Shown here: one piece after another, positions 1 through 5,863 of the stretch
Layout of the letters: the number at the start of each line of letters is the position of its first letter
Numbering within the stretch: the stretch's first letter is position 1
Source of the DNA: Dehalococcoidia bacterium
Lineage (GTDB): Bacteria > Chloroflexota > Dehalococcoidia > Dehalococcoidales > E44-bin46
Assembly (NCBI GenBank): GCA_020343755.1
Contig: CP070810.1
Span: 221,998-238,870, forward strand
Length of the DNA stretch: 16,873 nt
Reading direction: 5' to 3'
Program-made: the position numbers and the translations under genes
Notes under the pieces: generated by a model
Told to the model about the DNA's origin: nothing
Databases searched by the model: none
The model's input: the letters and a program-made list of their open reading frames with translations, nothing else

Positions 1-348
1 GCCGTGTAGCACATGATACAGTCCGTTATAAATCCTGGTATGCTCCAGGGCTAGGATGTCTTGTGGCTGCTCAACAATGCAAATCTCAGTTCGGTCGCGC
101 TGGTTGCTGCGGCAGATGGAACAGGGGTCGGCGTCGGTCACATTAAAACAAACCGAGCATAGCCTGGTCTTCTGTTTTATTGACACAATGGCATCGGCTA
201 AAAGCTTGGTTTGCTCTTCCGGGGCACGCAGCAGGTAGTAGGCAAGTCGCTGGGCGCTCTTGGGTCCAATGCCAGGTAGTTTGTTAAGCTCCTGGATGAG
301 TTTATATACCGATTCGGTGGTAGGTATGAGTCCCTGGTTCAACCTCAC
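1..348 (-). CDS. recR: Recombination protein RecR, N-terminal part (cut by window edge)
   Basis: RecR acts with RecO/RecF to load RecA at gaps and damaged forks. The 116 visible residues show the family order: a helix-hairpin-helix near residues 21-34 (LPGIGPKSAQRL), then a four-cysteine zinc finger (C64, C67, C76, C79), then the beginning of the Toprim domain (EICIVEQPQDILALE, about 88-102). About 85 C-terminal residues should lie beyond base 1. It is the last visible gene of dnaX-ybaB-recR, 38 bp after ybaB, the order found in most bacteria. The start is uncertain. GTG at 346-348 and TTG at 340-342 are in frame, and the G-rich Shine-Dalgarno-like stretch overlaps both, inside a remnant of the palindromic repeat described at 341-360. 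Family identity is secure; the exact start is not. Confidence 0.93.
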   Translation of the reverse strand, partial: MRLNQGLIPTTESVYKLIQELNKLPGIGPKSAQRLAYYLLRAPEEQTKLLADAIVSIKQKTRLCSVCFNVTDADPCSICRSNQRDRTEICIVEQPQDILALEHTRIYNGLYHVLHG

Positions 349-360
349 CCCCTTCAATCT
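341..360. repeat. Remnant of the window's palindromic intergenic repeat over the recR start
   Basis: Bases 341-352 (AACCTCACCCCC) match the left end of the element at 10027. Bases 349-360 (CCCCTTCAATCT) match the right end of the element at 10854-10931. The sequence looks like two element ends joined after loss of the middle. On the minus strand it supplies the purine-rich stretch and the start codons of recR. Confidence 0.5.
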
Positions 361-386
361 TACTCTAAATAAAGAGCCTTAGTATA

Positions 387-680
387 TTAGGTTAGCCCTG
401 GGAATTTAATACCCCCAAGGCACTTGGCAGCCACTTTCTGCGATTTGGCAATGGCTTCAGTTACCGCTTTTAATACTAATCCTTCTAGCACTTCGGGTTT
501 ATCAGGATTTATCACTTGGGGTGAAATTTTTATTGACTGTATTTTTTGTTGACCAGTAATAGTAACCTTGACTGCGCCTTTACCTGAGGTAGCTTCTATA
601 ATGGTGGTGCTTAACTCTTTTTGAGCCTTGTCCAGCTTTGATTTAAGTTCCCGAGCCTGATTTAGCATAGATAAATTCAT
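387..680 (-). CDS. ybaB: YbaB/EbfC-family nucleoid-associated protein
   Basis: This is a small dimeric DNA-binding protein of the YbaB/EbfC family, thought to bind DNA as a tweezer-shaped dimer and linked to recombination and repair by its place between dnaX and recR. At 97 aa it is near the usual 100-110. It shows the family's N-terminal helix rich in Q/K/E (residues 4-28), a GKGAVKVTITGQQKIQSI strand segment (33-50), and the ISPQVINPDKPEVLEGLVLKA stretch leading into the last helix. The ATG overlaps the dnaX stop by 4 bp (ATGA), so translation is probably coupled. The C-terminus (GGIKFPGLT) fits the Gly/Pro-rich tail common in this family. Confidence 0.92.
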   Translation of the reverse strand: MNLSMLNQARELKSKLDKAQKELSTTIIEATSGKGAVKVTITGQQKIQSIKISPQVINPDKPEVLEGLVLKAVTEAIAKSQKVAAKCLGGIKFPGLT

Positions 681-2245
681 TTCTCCTCCACATCAATAAT
701 TTGGGCACCCATCTTTAGTGCTGCTCGTAGCAGGTGATTAGCTTCCGGTTCATAAATACAACGCACATGGCAGGGACGCCCGAGGAAGTTACCTATGATT
801 TTTTCGGCTATCTGTTGATTTTCAGGCTTCTCTATTTGCTCCTTATGATATGGATATCTAAAGGCTAAAATTATAGTATCGTCTTCCATTGCCACTGGCT
901 TAACTCCAGCACTTCTGAGAATAGCAATAGCCGGGGTTCTTTTAGTATTTTCTGGAGCTTGCTCAATAACCTGCCTCCAGTTTTGTCTCATTTGTTCGAT
1001 TTCACTACCTGGTTCCGGTGGGGTAATAGTCGCCTCCGGTGTTGGTGTGGGGATGTTAGTTGGCTCAGGTTTGGCTTTTGGCTGGGGTGGAGCCACTGGT
1101 GAGGGAGCCGCTGTTACTGGCTGACGCAGTTCAGGCTCGGCTTCTATAGCAAGGCTTCCCTTTTCCTCCTCTGGAGTCAGGGCACAGTCAACTAGGGCTA
1201 GCTCTAGGGGTAAGGTAGAGTAGTTATCAAAACCAAGCTCAAGCTGACCAAAGAGCTTGACTGCCTTCAATATTTGAGCTAGGGAGGCTTTAGTCGCTAG
1301 AGCCTTCAGTTCAGCTTTATCCTCGGCTGTGAAGTCTATAGCTTCGTCGGAGCCAGTCTTTATTAGGAGTAAGCCCCTGAGATATTCCACCAGTTCCCGA
1401 TTGAATTGGCGTAAATCCAGGCCATCGCTATTGACACTGTTTATAGTCGCTATCCCGGCAGAAACATCATTATCTATAATGTGCTTTACCACCTCTTTGA
1501 CTCGCCAGTCTCCGGTGGTACCCAGGATAGCCTGCACCTGCTGGAGTCCGACCTCAGAGCCATAATAGGTAGTTAGCTGCTCCAGCAGGTTTTCTGCGTC
1601 TCGCAGACTACCGGTGGCACTCCTAGCGATGAGCCGTAGTGCCTCTGGTTCCATATGAATGCCTTCTTGACTACAAATACGGGTGAGTTTTGAAACTATA
1701 TCTGTTTGTGAGATGCGTCGGAAATCAAATCGCTGGCACCGTGACAGAATGGTGGGCAGGACTTTATGGACTTCGGTAGTGGCTAGAATAAAAATAACGT
1801 GTGGTGGTGGTTCCTCAAGCGTCTTTAACAGGGCATTAGAGGCTTCTTTAGTCAGCATATGAACTTCGTCTATAATATAGACTTTGTAGCGGGCTTGGTT
1901 AGGAGCATAGTTGACCCTCTCGCGGAGGTCTCGGATTTCGTCAATGCCGCGATTGCTAGCAGCATCTATTTCTATAACATCCAGAGCCCTACCCTCACTT
2001 ATTGCTTGGCACATGGGGCAAGCATTACACGGTTCATCCTTGCCATTGGTAAGGCAATTTACTGCCTTAGCCAAGATACGACCAGTGGTGGTCTTACCTG
2101 TTCCTCGCGGACCACAAAAAAGGTAGGCGTGAGATACGCGACCACTATTGAGGGCATTACGTAGTGTCTGTGTTACCTGTTCCTGACCGACTACCTCGGC
2201 TAGGGTTTGCGGACGCCACTTACGATAAAAAACTTGGGAAGCCAT
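677..2245 (-). CDS. dnaX: DNA polymerase III subunits gamma and tau
   Basis: DnaX is the AAA+ clamp-loader subunit that opens the beta clamp and organises the replisome. The 522 residues show N-terminal FYRKWRP, Walker A GPRGTGKT at 45-52, the zinc-binding cysteines C64, C73, C76 and C79, Walker B with IIDEVHM at 124-130, and the sensor/arginine-finger segment LSRCQRFDF at 167-175. A Pro/Ala-rich linker follows at about 375-425, then a tau-like C-terminal domain. It is the first gene of the dnaX-ybaB-recR operon. The ATG gives the canonical N-terminus, but the sequence just upstream (CAACCGAAG) is a poor ribosome site and the inferred promoter lies very close, so the leader may be only about 8 nt. 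I saw no A-rich slippery site of the kind that makes gamma in E. coli. Confidence 0.97.
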   Translation of the reverse strand: MASQVFYRKWRPQTLAEVVGQEQVTQTLRNALNSGRVSHAYLFCGPRGTGKTTTGRILAKAVNCLTNGKDEPCNACPMCQAISEGRALDVIEIDAASNRGIDEIRDLRERVNYAPNQARYKVYIIDEVHMLTKEASNALLKTLEEPPPHVIFILATTEVHKVLPTILSRCQRFDFRRISQTDIVSKLTRICSQEGIHMEPEALRLIARSATGSLRDAENLLEQLTTYYGSEVGLQQVQAILGTTGDWRVKEVVKHIIDNDVSAGIATINSVNSDGLDLRQFNRELVEYLRGLLLIKTGSDEAIDFTAEDKAELKALATKASLAQILKAVKLFGQLELGFDNYSTLPLELALVDCALTPEEEKGSLAIEAEPELRQPVTAAPSPVAPPQPKAKPEPTNIPTPTPEATITPPEPGSEIEQMRQNWRQVIEQAPENTKRTPAIAILRSAGVKPVAMEDDTIILAFRYPYHKEQIEKPENQQIAEKIIGNFLGRPCHVRCIYEPEANHLLRAALKMGAQIIDVEEK

Positions 2246-2259
2246 CTTCGGTTGCTTTT

Positions 2260-2288
2260 ATTATACCCCATATTATCTGGTTTCCCAA
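2260..2288 (-). promoter_or_regulatory. Candidate promoter of dnaX-ybaB-recR
   Basis: Read on the minus strand there is TTGGGA (2288-2283), a 17-bp spacer, and a perfect TATAAT (2265-2260). The expected transcription start is near 2253, only about 8 nt before the dnaX ATG. The -10 is strong and the -35 is four of six. Confidence 0.6.
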
Positions 2289-2341
2289 GGTTTTTGACTA
2301 AAAAATAAGTATCGAATTTTTGGGTGTCTCCCTTAAATTAA

Positions 2342-2369
2342 CTATCCCTCTTCCTATGAAGAGGGATAG
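2342..2369 (-). terminator. Perfect 12-bp hairpin downstream of the first ftsZ-like gene
   Basis: CTATCCCTCTTC (2342-2353) and GAAGAGGGATAG (2358-2369) are exact inverse complements around a 4-nt loop. The hairpin lies 31 bp past the stop of the minus-strand ftsZ-like gene and before the dnaX promoter. On the minus strand the 3' flank is only mildly T-rich (TTAATTTAAG), so termination is probable rather than proven. Its C/T-rich arms also resemble the palindromic repeats at 10027 and 10854. Confidence 0.6.
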
Positions 2370-2399
2370 CATTCTTCAAAACAGGCTCGAATTGGCTAG

Positions 2400-3575
2400 T
2401 TATAATAACGAGGGTATATCCTTTGAGGCATCTTCTATTTCTCTCAGTTTGCCCTTTATTTCTTCCTGTCTCTCTTTAATCACCGAGATAAAGCTGGCCG
2501 ATTTATTATAGTATTCCTTGACTTTGCTCACAGCCTTAAGTTCAGACAGGACTAGAGCTACATCCAGCACGCCCCTTTCTCTGGGGTAATCGCCATTTCT
2601 TATTACAGCCTCTGGAGCTAGGTCTCTCAGATAGTCTCCCAGTTCCTTAATTAGGTCCATATTCATTTCTTTAGCTGGTGCAGAGAGGAGATATAGGGCT
2701 CTGGCTGCATCCTTGGGGTTGCAGTTGAGTGATAGCTCACTTATGGCTTCATCCATTGCGTGAATCCCCTTGTGGGTTTCGGTGCTCTTAGCCCGAAAGT
2801 TACGGGTTCGTTCAAAGGGAAGTCTGATTAGTGGTAGTGGCGATTTACCATAGCCTATTACTGTCCATCCTACCAGAGTCTGTATTATATCTCCGGCATC
2901 AAGCATCCTTGCCCCGATGTGTTTTGGCTTTTTCTCCTCACCCGCGCAGAGTAAGTTGTAGAATGGTTCAACCATTAGGGCATTAATTTTGGCTAGGTTG
3001 TTTCTAAGTGAGAAATCCTTTCTAACATACCTTTGATTGTCAACAAGAATTACGGCGTCAGCTACTGAGCTGACTGATTTCAGGCATACGGCTGAGTTAT
3101 AGATAGTTCTTTCCTCTGTAGTCTCTTCATGCTCAAAGGGAAGGATGATAAGGGCATATACTGGTTTGTCCATATAGCGCTCTTTTAACATTTTGGTTAG
3201 TATTGATATTGACCCGGAGCCGGTGCCACCGGCAGAACTGGCGATTACTAAGAAGGCGTCCGACTCAAAGAAACGCCTAGCTGTTCTTATGGCATCGATG
3301 ACCTTGTCACCATCCTCTGTGGCTATCTCAGCACCCAGTTCATTTATCTTGCCTACGCCGTGACCGCCAGTCTTTCGACCGCCGATAAGGATTCTGTGCT
3401 GGTAATTAGGCCTTATGGTAGTTAGCCCGCTTAAATCAGCAGCGTCTGTGTTTACGGCGAAAGCACCAGTAATTATCTCAATGCCTCGGTAACCACGCGC
3501 CCTTCTATTTAGTCTGGCAAACTCGTCGGCAATTCTGCCGCCGCATTGTCCGAGACCTATGACTACTAATTTCAT
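2400..3575 (-). CDS. FtsZ/tubulin-superfamily GTPase, paralogue A
   Basis: This is a predicted cytoplasmic tubulin-fold GTPase of 391 aa. Seen directly: an N-terminal nucleotide loop IGLGQCGGRIADEF (residues 6-19) that recalls the GQCGNQ of eukaryotic tubulin, a segment GGRKTGGHGVGKINELGAE (65-83), the tubulin signature GGTGSG (116-121), a T5-like VDNQR (178-182), and a T7-like LDAGDIIQTL (225-234). T7 keeps the D-x-x-D acidic pair, but the Asn of FtsZ's N-x-D-x-x-D is replaced by Met. The last about 45 residues are charged and helical and end in KDIPSLL. It is not ordinary FtsZ, since the order and loops differ and the usual FtsZ C-terminal peptide is absent. FtsZ-like or CetZ-like are the nearest labels. 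The start has a good site (GAGGTGAG) just upstream. It is divergent from the large coiled-coil gene and about 70% identical by eye to paralogue B over the N-terminal 245 residues. Confidence 0.85.
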   Translation of the reverse strand: MKLVVIGLGQCGGRIADEFARLNRRARGYRGIEIITGAFAVNTDAADLSGLTTIRPNYQHRILIGGRKTGGHGVGKINELGAEIATEDGDKVIDAIRTARRFFESDAFLVIASSAGGTGSGSISILTKMLKERYMDKPVYALIILPFEHEETTEERTIYNSAVCLKSVSSVADAVILVDNQRYVRKDFSLRNNLAKINALMVEPFYNLLCAGEEKKPKHIGARMLDAGDIIQTLVGWTVIGYGKSPLPLIRLPFERTRNFRAKSTETHKGIHAMDEAISELSLNCNPKDAARALYLLSAPAKEMNMDLIKELGDYLRDLAPEAVIRNGDYPRERGVLDVALVLSELKAVSKVKEYYNKSASFISVIKERQEEIKGKLREIEDASKDIPSLL

Positions 3576-3603
3576 TTCTCACCTCATTATCAGTATTTTC
3601 ATT

Positions 3604-3633
3604 ATTTTAGGCATATTTATATGATAATGTCAA
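3604..3633 (-). promoter_or_regulatory. Candidate promoter/operator of ftsZ-like gene A
   Basis: On the minus strand TTGACA (3633-3628), an 18-bp spacer and TAAAAT (3609-3604) lie about 22 nt before the expected leader end. The stretch TTGACATTATCATA nearly repeats the one upstream of ftsZ-like gene B (TTGACATTGTCATA), which contains the exact inverted repeat TGACA-T-TGTCA. It may be both the -35 region and a regulator site. Confidence 0.6.
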
Positions 3634-3671
3634 TTAACATATACGCATTTTTGATTTTAACAGGGTTTGTA

Positions 3672-3710
3672 TTGCAAAACTAGGTAGCGTATCATAAAAT
3701 AGAAGATACG
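3672..3710 (+). promoter_or_regulatory. Candidate promoter and inverted-repeat operator of the large coiled-coil gene
   Basis: TTGCAA (3672-3677), a 17-bp spacer and TAAAAT (3695-3700) form a promoter-like pair on the plus strand. The inverted repeat CGTATC (3688-3693) and GATACG (3705-3710) brackets the -10 box, which would suit a repressor site. The predicted leader is about 65-80 nt and contains AACCC-TT-GGGTT (near 3722-3733). Confidence 0.5.
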
Positions 3711-3772
3711 ACGAAAGTGTTAAACCCTTGGGTTGGGATGCTAAGTGAGATTTGTTTTAAAGTCTTGAATGG

Positions 3773-5167
3773 TTGTTAAGAGATATGGAAATCGATATTG
3801 GTGCAATCGAGAAAGCAGTAGCTAGGGCTGAGATACTAAGTAAATCAGCCAGGGAAGCGGCTGAAGTATCAATAAGTGCAGCTCAAGAAGCGATAGCCAG
3901 GGCTGAGGAAATAGGCAAGTCAGCCAAGAAAGCGGCTGATCAAGCAAAAAAAGCCTCTCAGAAGGCGGTGGATAAGGCTAGGAAAGTAAGCAAGGAGGCT
4001 AAGGAGACTGCTGAAGCATCATCGAGGGCATCTGGGGAAGCGATAGCCAGGGCCGAGGAAGCAATTAGGTCGGTTAAGGAAGCGATTGAGGTTTTAACCC
4101 GAGCATTTGAAGAATCGGCAGCTAAAGCTGAAATGACAGTCAAGACGGTTAAGGAAGCTGCTGAGGCGTCAATAAAGGAGTCCGCGGCTGCGATAAGACG
4201 GGTGGAGAAAACAGGCACATTGGCTAAGGGGACGGCGGAGGAAGCAAGAAGACTATCTCGGGAAGCGGCATCCAGTGTGCAGGAAATAGGCAAGTCAGCC
4301 AAGAAAGCGGCTGATCAAGCAAAAAAAGCCTCTCAGAAGGCGGTGGAAGAGGCTGACAAGATAAGCAAGGCACTCGAGGAGTCTATCGCGGCATCAGCAA
4401 AGACCTTTGATAGGGCGATAATCCGGGCGGAAGAAACAACTAAATGGTCTCAAGAGACCGTCGAGACAGCGGCTGGAATCTTTGAGAAAGCTATAGTCGG
4501 CGCTGAGGGAGTCTGTGAGGAGTCAAAGAAAACTGCTGAGTCGGCGAGACGGGCTTCGCAGGCAGTGATAGCTAGGGCCGAGGAAATAAGCAAAGAGATT
4601 CAGGAGGCTGTTGAGGCGGCGACTAAAATGTCTCAAGAAGCGGTAAGCATGGTGGAGGAAACAGGTAAGTCGGCTAAGGAGGTTGCTGAGGCGGCGATAA
4701 AGGAATCTCAAAAGGCGGCTGAGGAAGCAAAAAGAGTATCTCAGGAAGCAATAGCTAGAGCTGAGGCAGTAAGCAAAGAATCTAAGGAAGCAGCTGAGGC
4801 GGCGAAAAGGGAGGCCAGGGAGGCAGCTGAGGCGGCGAGAAGAGCAGCCAAGGAAGCTGCTCAGGCATCAATAAAAGCGTTTGAGGCAGCGATAAGTCAG
4901 CCTGGAGGAGATAAAGTGGTTAAGGAGGCCGTTGAGGAAGTGCTAAGCCAGGCTGAGGAAACAGGCGAGTTGGCTGAGGAAGCTGCTGAGGAAACAGGTA
5001 AAAAGCCTGAGAGGACGGCTGAGACCCGTTTGGAGTTTCTAGCCAGAATGTATGCGGCTAATAAAGCCAAACAAGCTGAGGAAGAAGATAAAGAGGCCAA
5101 AAAAGTTAAACAAGCCAAGATAAAGGGAAAGACGGAGGATGAACAGCCATCTGAGGAGGGAACTTAA
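3773..5167 (+). CDS. Long coiled-coil protein with tandem 25-residue repeats
   Basis: I do not recognise a named family. It is a 464-aa protein made largely of Ala, Lys, Glu and Ser, without a signal peptide or membrane segment, so probably a cytoplasmic rod. Residues 16-315 divide exactly into twelve 25-residue units (typical start I/V-A-R-A-E-E, typical end S-Q-K/E-A). An 11-residue insert (316-326), a thirteenth unit (327-351) and two further 11-residue units (352-373) follow. Small or hydrophobic residues fall at unit positions 1, 4, 8, 11, 15, 18, 22 and 25, which reads as two heptads plus one hendecad. About 358 residues of helix would span roughly 53 nm. The tail (374-464) is highly charged after a PGG break. 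The start is uncertain: TTG at 3773 or ATG at 3785, both with weak ribosome sites. The C-terminus may be frameshifted (see findings). Alternatives include an LEA-like stress protein or a low-complexity scaffold. Confidence 0.8.
   Translation: MLRDMEIDIGAIEKAVARAEILSKSAREAAEVSISAAQEAIARAEEIGKSAKKAADQAKKASQKAVDKARKVSKEAKETAEASSRASGEAIARAEEAIRSVKEAIEVLTRAFEESAAKAEMTVKTVKEAAEASIKESAAAIRRVEKTGTLAKGTAEEARRLSREAASSVQEIGKSAKKAADQAKKASQKAVEEADKISKALEESIAASAKTFDRAIIRAEETTKWSQETVETAAGIFEKAIVGAEGVCEESKKTAESARRASQAVIARAEEISKEIQEAVEAATKMSQEAVSMVEETGKSAKEVAEAAIKESQKAAEEAKRVSQEAIARAEAVSKESKEAAEAAKREAREAAEAARRAAKEAAQASIKAFEAAISQPGGDKVVKEAVEEVLSQAEETGELAEEAAEETGKKPERTAETRLEFLARMYAANKAKQAEEEDKEAKKVKQAKIKGKTEDEQPSEEGT
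3906..4347 (+). repeat. 67-bp exact direct repeat inside the large coiled-coil gene (3906-3972 and 4281-4347)
   Basis: The two copies are identical over 67 bp and begin 375 bp apart, which is exactly five 75-bp protein-repeat units. They encode repeats 2 and 7 (GKSAKKAADQAKKASQKAV). Other units have drifted much further, so this pair points to recent copying or gene conversion within the gene. Confidence 0.85.
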
Positions 5168-5178
5168 GCCAAAGACCG

Positions 5179-5248
5179 AGGAAGTTAAGGATGCCAACAG
5201 GAGGTAATATGATATAAATAGCAGAAAAAGCACAAGCCTTAACTTCTT
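5179..5248 (+). other. Inverted repeat enclosing a ribosome site and a two-codon ORF
   Basis: GAAGTTAAGG (5181-5190) and CCTTAACTTC (5237-5246) are exact inverse complements, extended by one G-U and one A-U pair to a 12-bp stem with a 46-nt loop. The loop holds a consensus AGGAGG (5199-5204) followed by ATG ATA TAA (5209-5217). It lies between the two coiled-coil genes. Confidence 0.55.
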
Positions 5249-5283
5249 AGCAGATTAGTAGCCGAAATAGAAAGTCTCAGGTG

Positions 5284-5291
5284 AAAGGAGG
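5284..5291 (+). promoter_or_regulatory. Strong ribosome binding site fixing the start of the small coiled-coil gene
   Basis: AAAGGAGG lies 7 nt before ATG 5299. An in-frame GTG at 5281 would place this site inside the coding region, so 5299 is preferred. Confidence 0.85.
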
Positions 5292-5298
5292 GTTTTTA

Positions 5299-5832
5299 AT
5301 GAGCCAAAAAGAGGGAGTCCAGAAAGTTAGTGAACAACAAGTGGCAGAACTTCGTGAAGAAGTTCGAGAGCGGGCAGCACCAACCTTGAGTGATATTTTA
5401 GCGCGGGCTGAGAGTGCCTATGCTGCCTATCTGGAAGCTCAAAAGGAAGTGGCAAGGGCTTACAGGGGGAGTGAGATAGAAGCTGAAAAGGCGTATAAGG
5501 ATAGTGAGCAGCGAGCCAAGAATGCCCGTGACGGGAGTATAAGACAAGCCATGAAAGTCCGCGATGAGATCATAGAGAAAGCCTTAAGAGCTCGGGGTGA
5601 GGCAATAGCGCACGCCGAGCAGTCCTATAGGAAGGCTATAGAGCAAGCTGAAAAGGCGTATAAGGATAGTGAGCAGCAAGCCAGCAATGGCTGTGATGAG
5701 AGTATAAGGCAAGCCTTAGGCAACTATGAGGTAGCTATAATCCAAGCCTGGAAAAAGCGTGAGAAAAATATAGCGCAGGCTTGGAAGATTTATGCCAAGG
5801 AGACGGAGAAAGAAACGGAGTCTAGAGACTGA
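5299..5832 (+). CDS. Small coiled-coil protein with an unbroken 11-residue repeat
   Basis: No named family is recognised. It has 177 aa from the ATG at 5299. After about 39 non-repeat residues, residues 40-171 fall into twelve consecutive 11-residue units with no insertion or deletion. Most begin with Ala followed by a charged or aromatic residue (AEKAYKDSEQR, AMKVRDEIIEK, ALRARGEAIAH, AWKKREKNIAQ). A strict hendecad (3.67 residues per turn) predicts a right-handed or nearly straight helical bundle about 20 nm long. The content is rich in Ala, Glu, Lys, Arg and Gln, with no signal peptide or membrane span. It follows the 25-residue-repeat gene on the same strand by 131 bp and runs convergently toward ftsZ-like gene B, leaving 31 bp between stops. 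The last units carry Trp at the second position. Function is unknown; a filament partner of the neighbouring GTPases is an inference. Confidence 0.82.
   Translation: MSQKEGVQKVSEQQVAELREEVRERAAPTLSDILARAESAYAAYLEAQKEVARAYRGSEIEAEKAYKDSEQRAKNARDGSIRQAMKVRDEIIEKALRARGEAIAHAEQSYRKAIEQAEKAYKDSEQQASNGCDESIRQALGNYEVAIIQAWKKREKNIAQAWKIYAKETEKETESRD
5480..5677 (+). repeat. 33-bp exact direct repeat in the small coiled-coil gene (5480-5512 and 5645-5677)
   Basis: The copies are exact over 33 bp and 165 bp apart, equal to five 33-bp (11-residue) units. Both encode AEKAYKDSEQ. This suggests growth of the gene by duplication of blocks of whole units. Confidence 0.85.
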
Positions 5833-5863
5833 CACTTTGTTTCGGACTAGCTTACTTGATCAA

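Noticed and set aside
1000..1170. Programmed frameshift in dnaX producing gamma
   Set aside because: No A-AAA-AAG-like slippery run with a following stem was found around the Pro-rich linker.
2400..3575. Canonical FtsZ
   Set aside because: The N-terminal GQCGG loop, altered T7 loop, and absent FtsZ C-terminal peptide argue against it, and no division-cluster neighbours are present.
3958..4302. Long antisense open frame inside the large coiled-coil gene, with others at 4523-4711 and 4897-5118
   Set aside because: The repetitive GC/AG codon pattern keeps the opposite strand open; products are Ser/Ala/Leu-rich mirror translations without ribosome sites.
5281..5298. GTG start at 5281 for the small coiled-coil gene
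   Set aside because: The strong AAAGGAGG would then be internal; ATG 5299 has ideal spacing.
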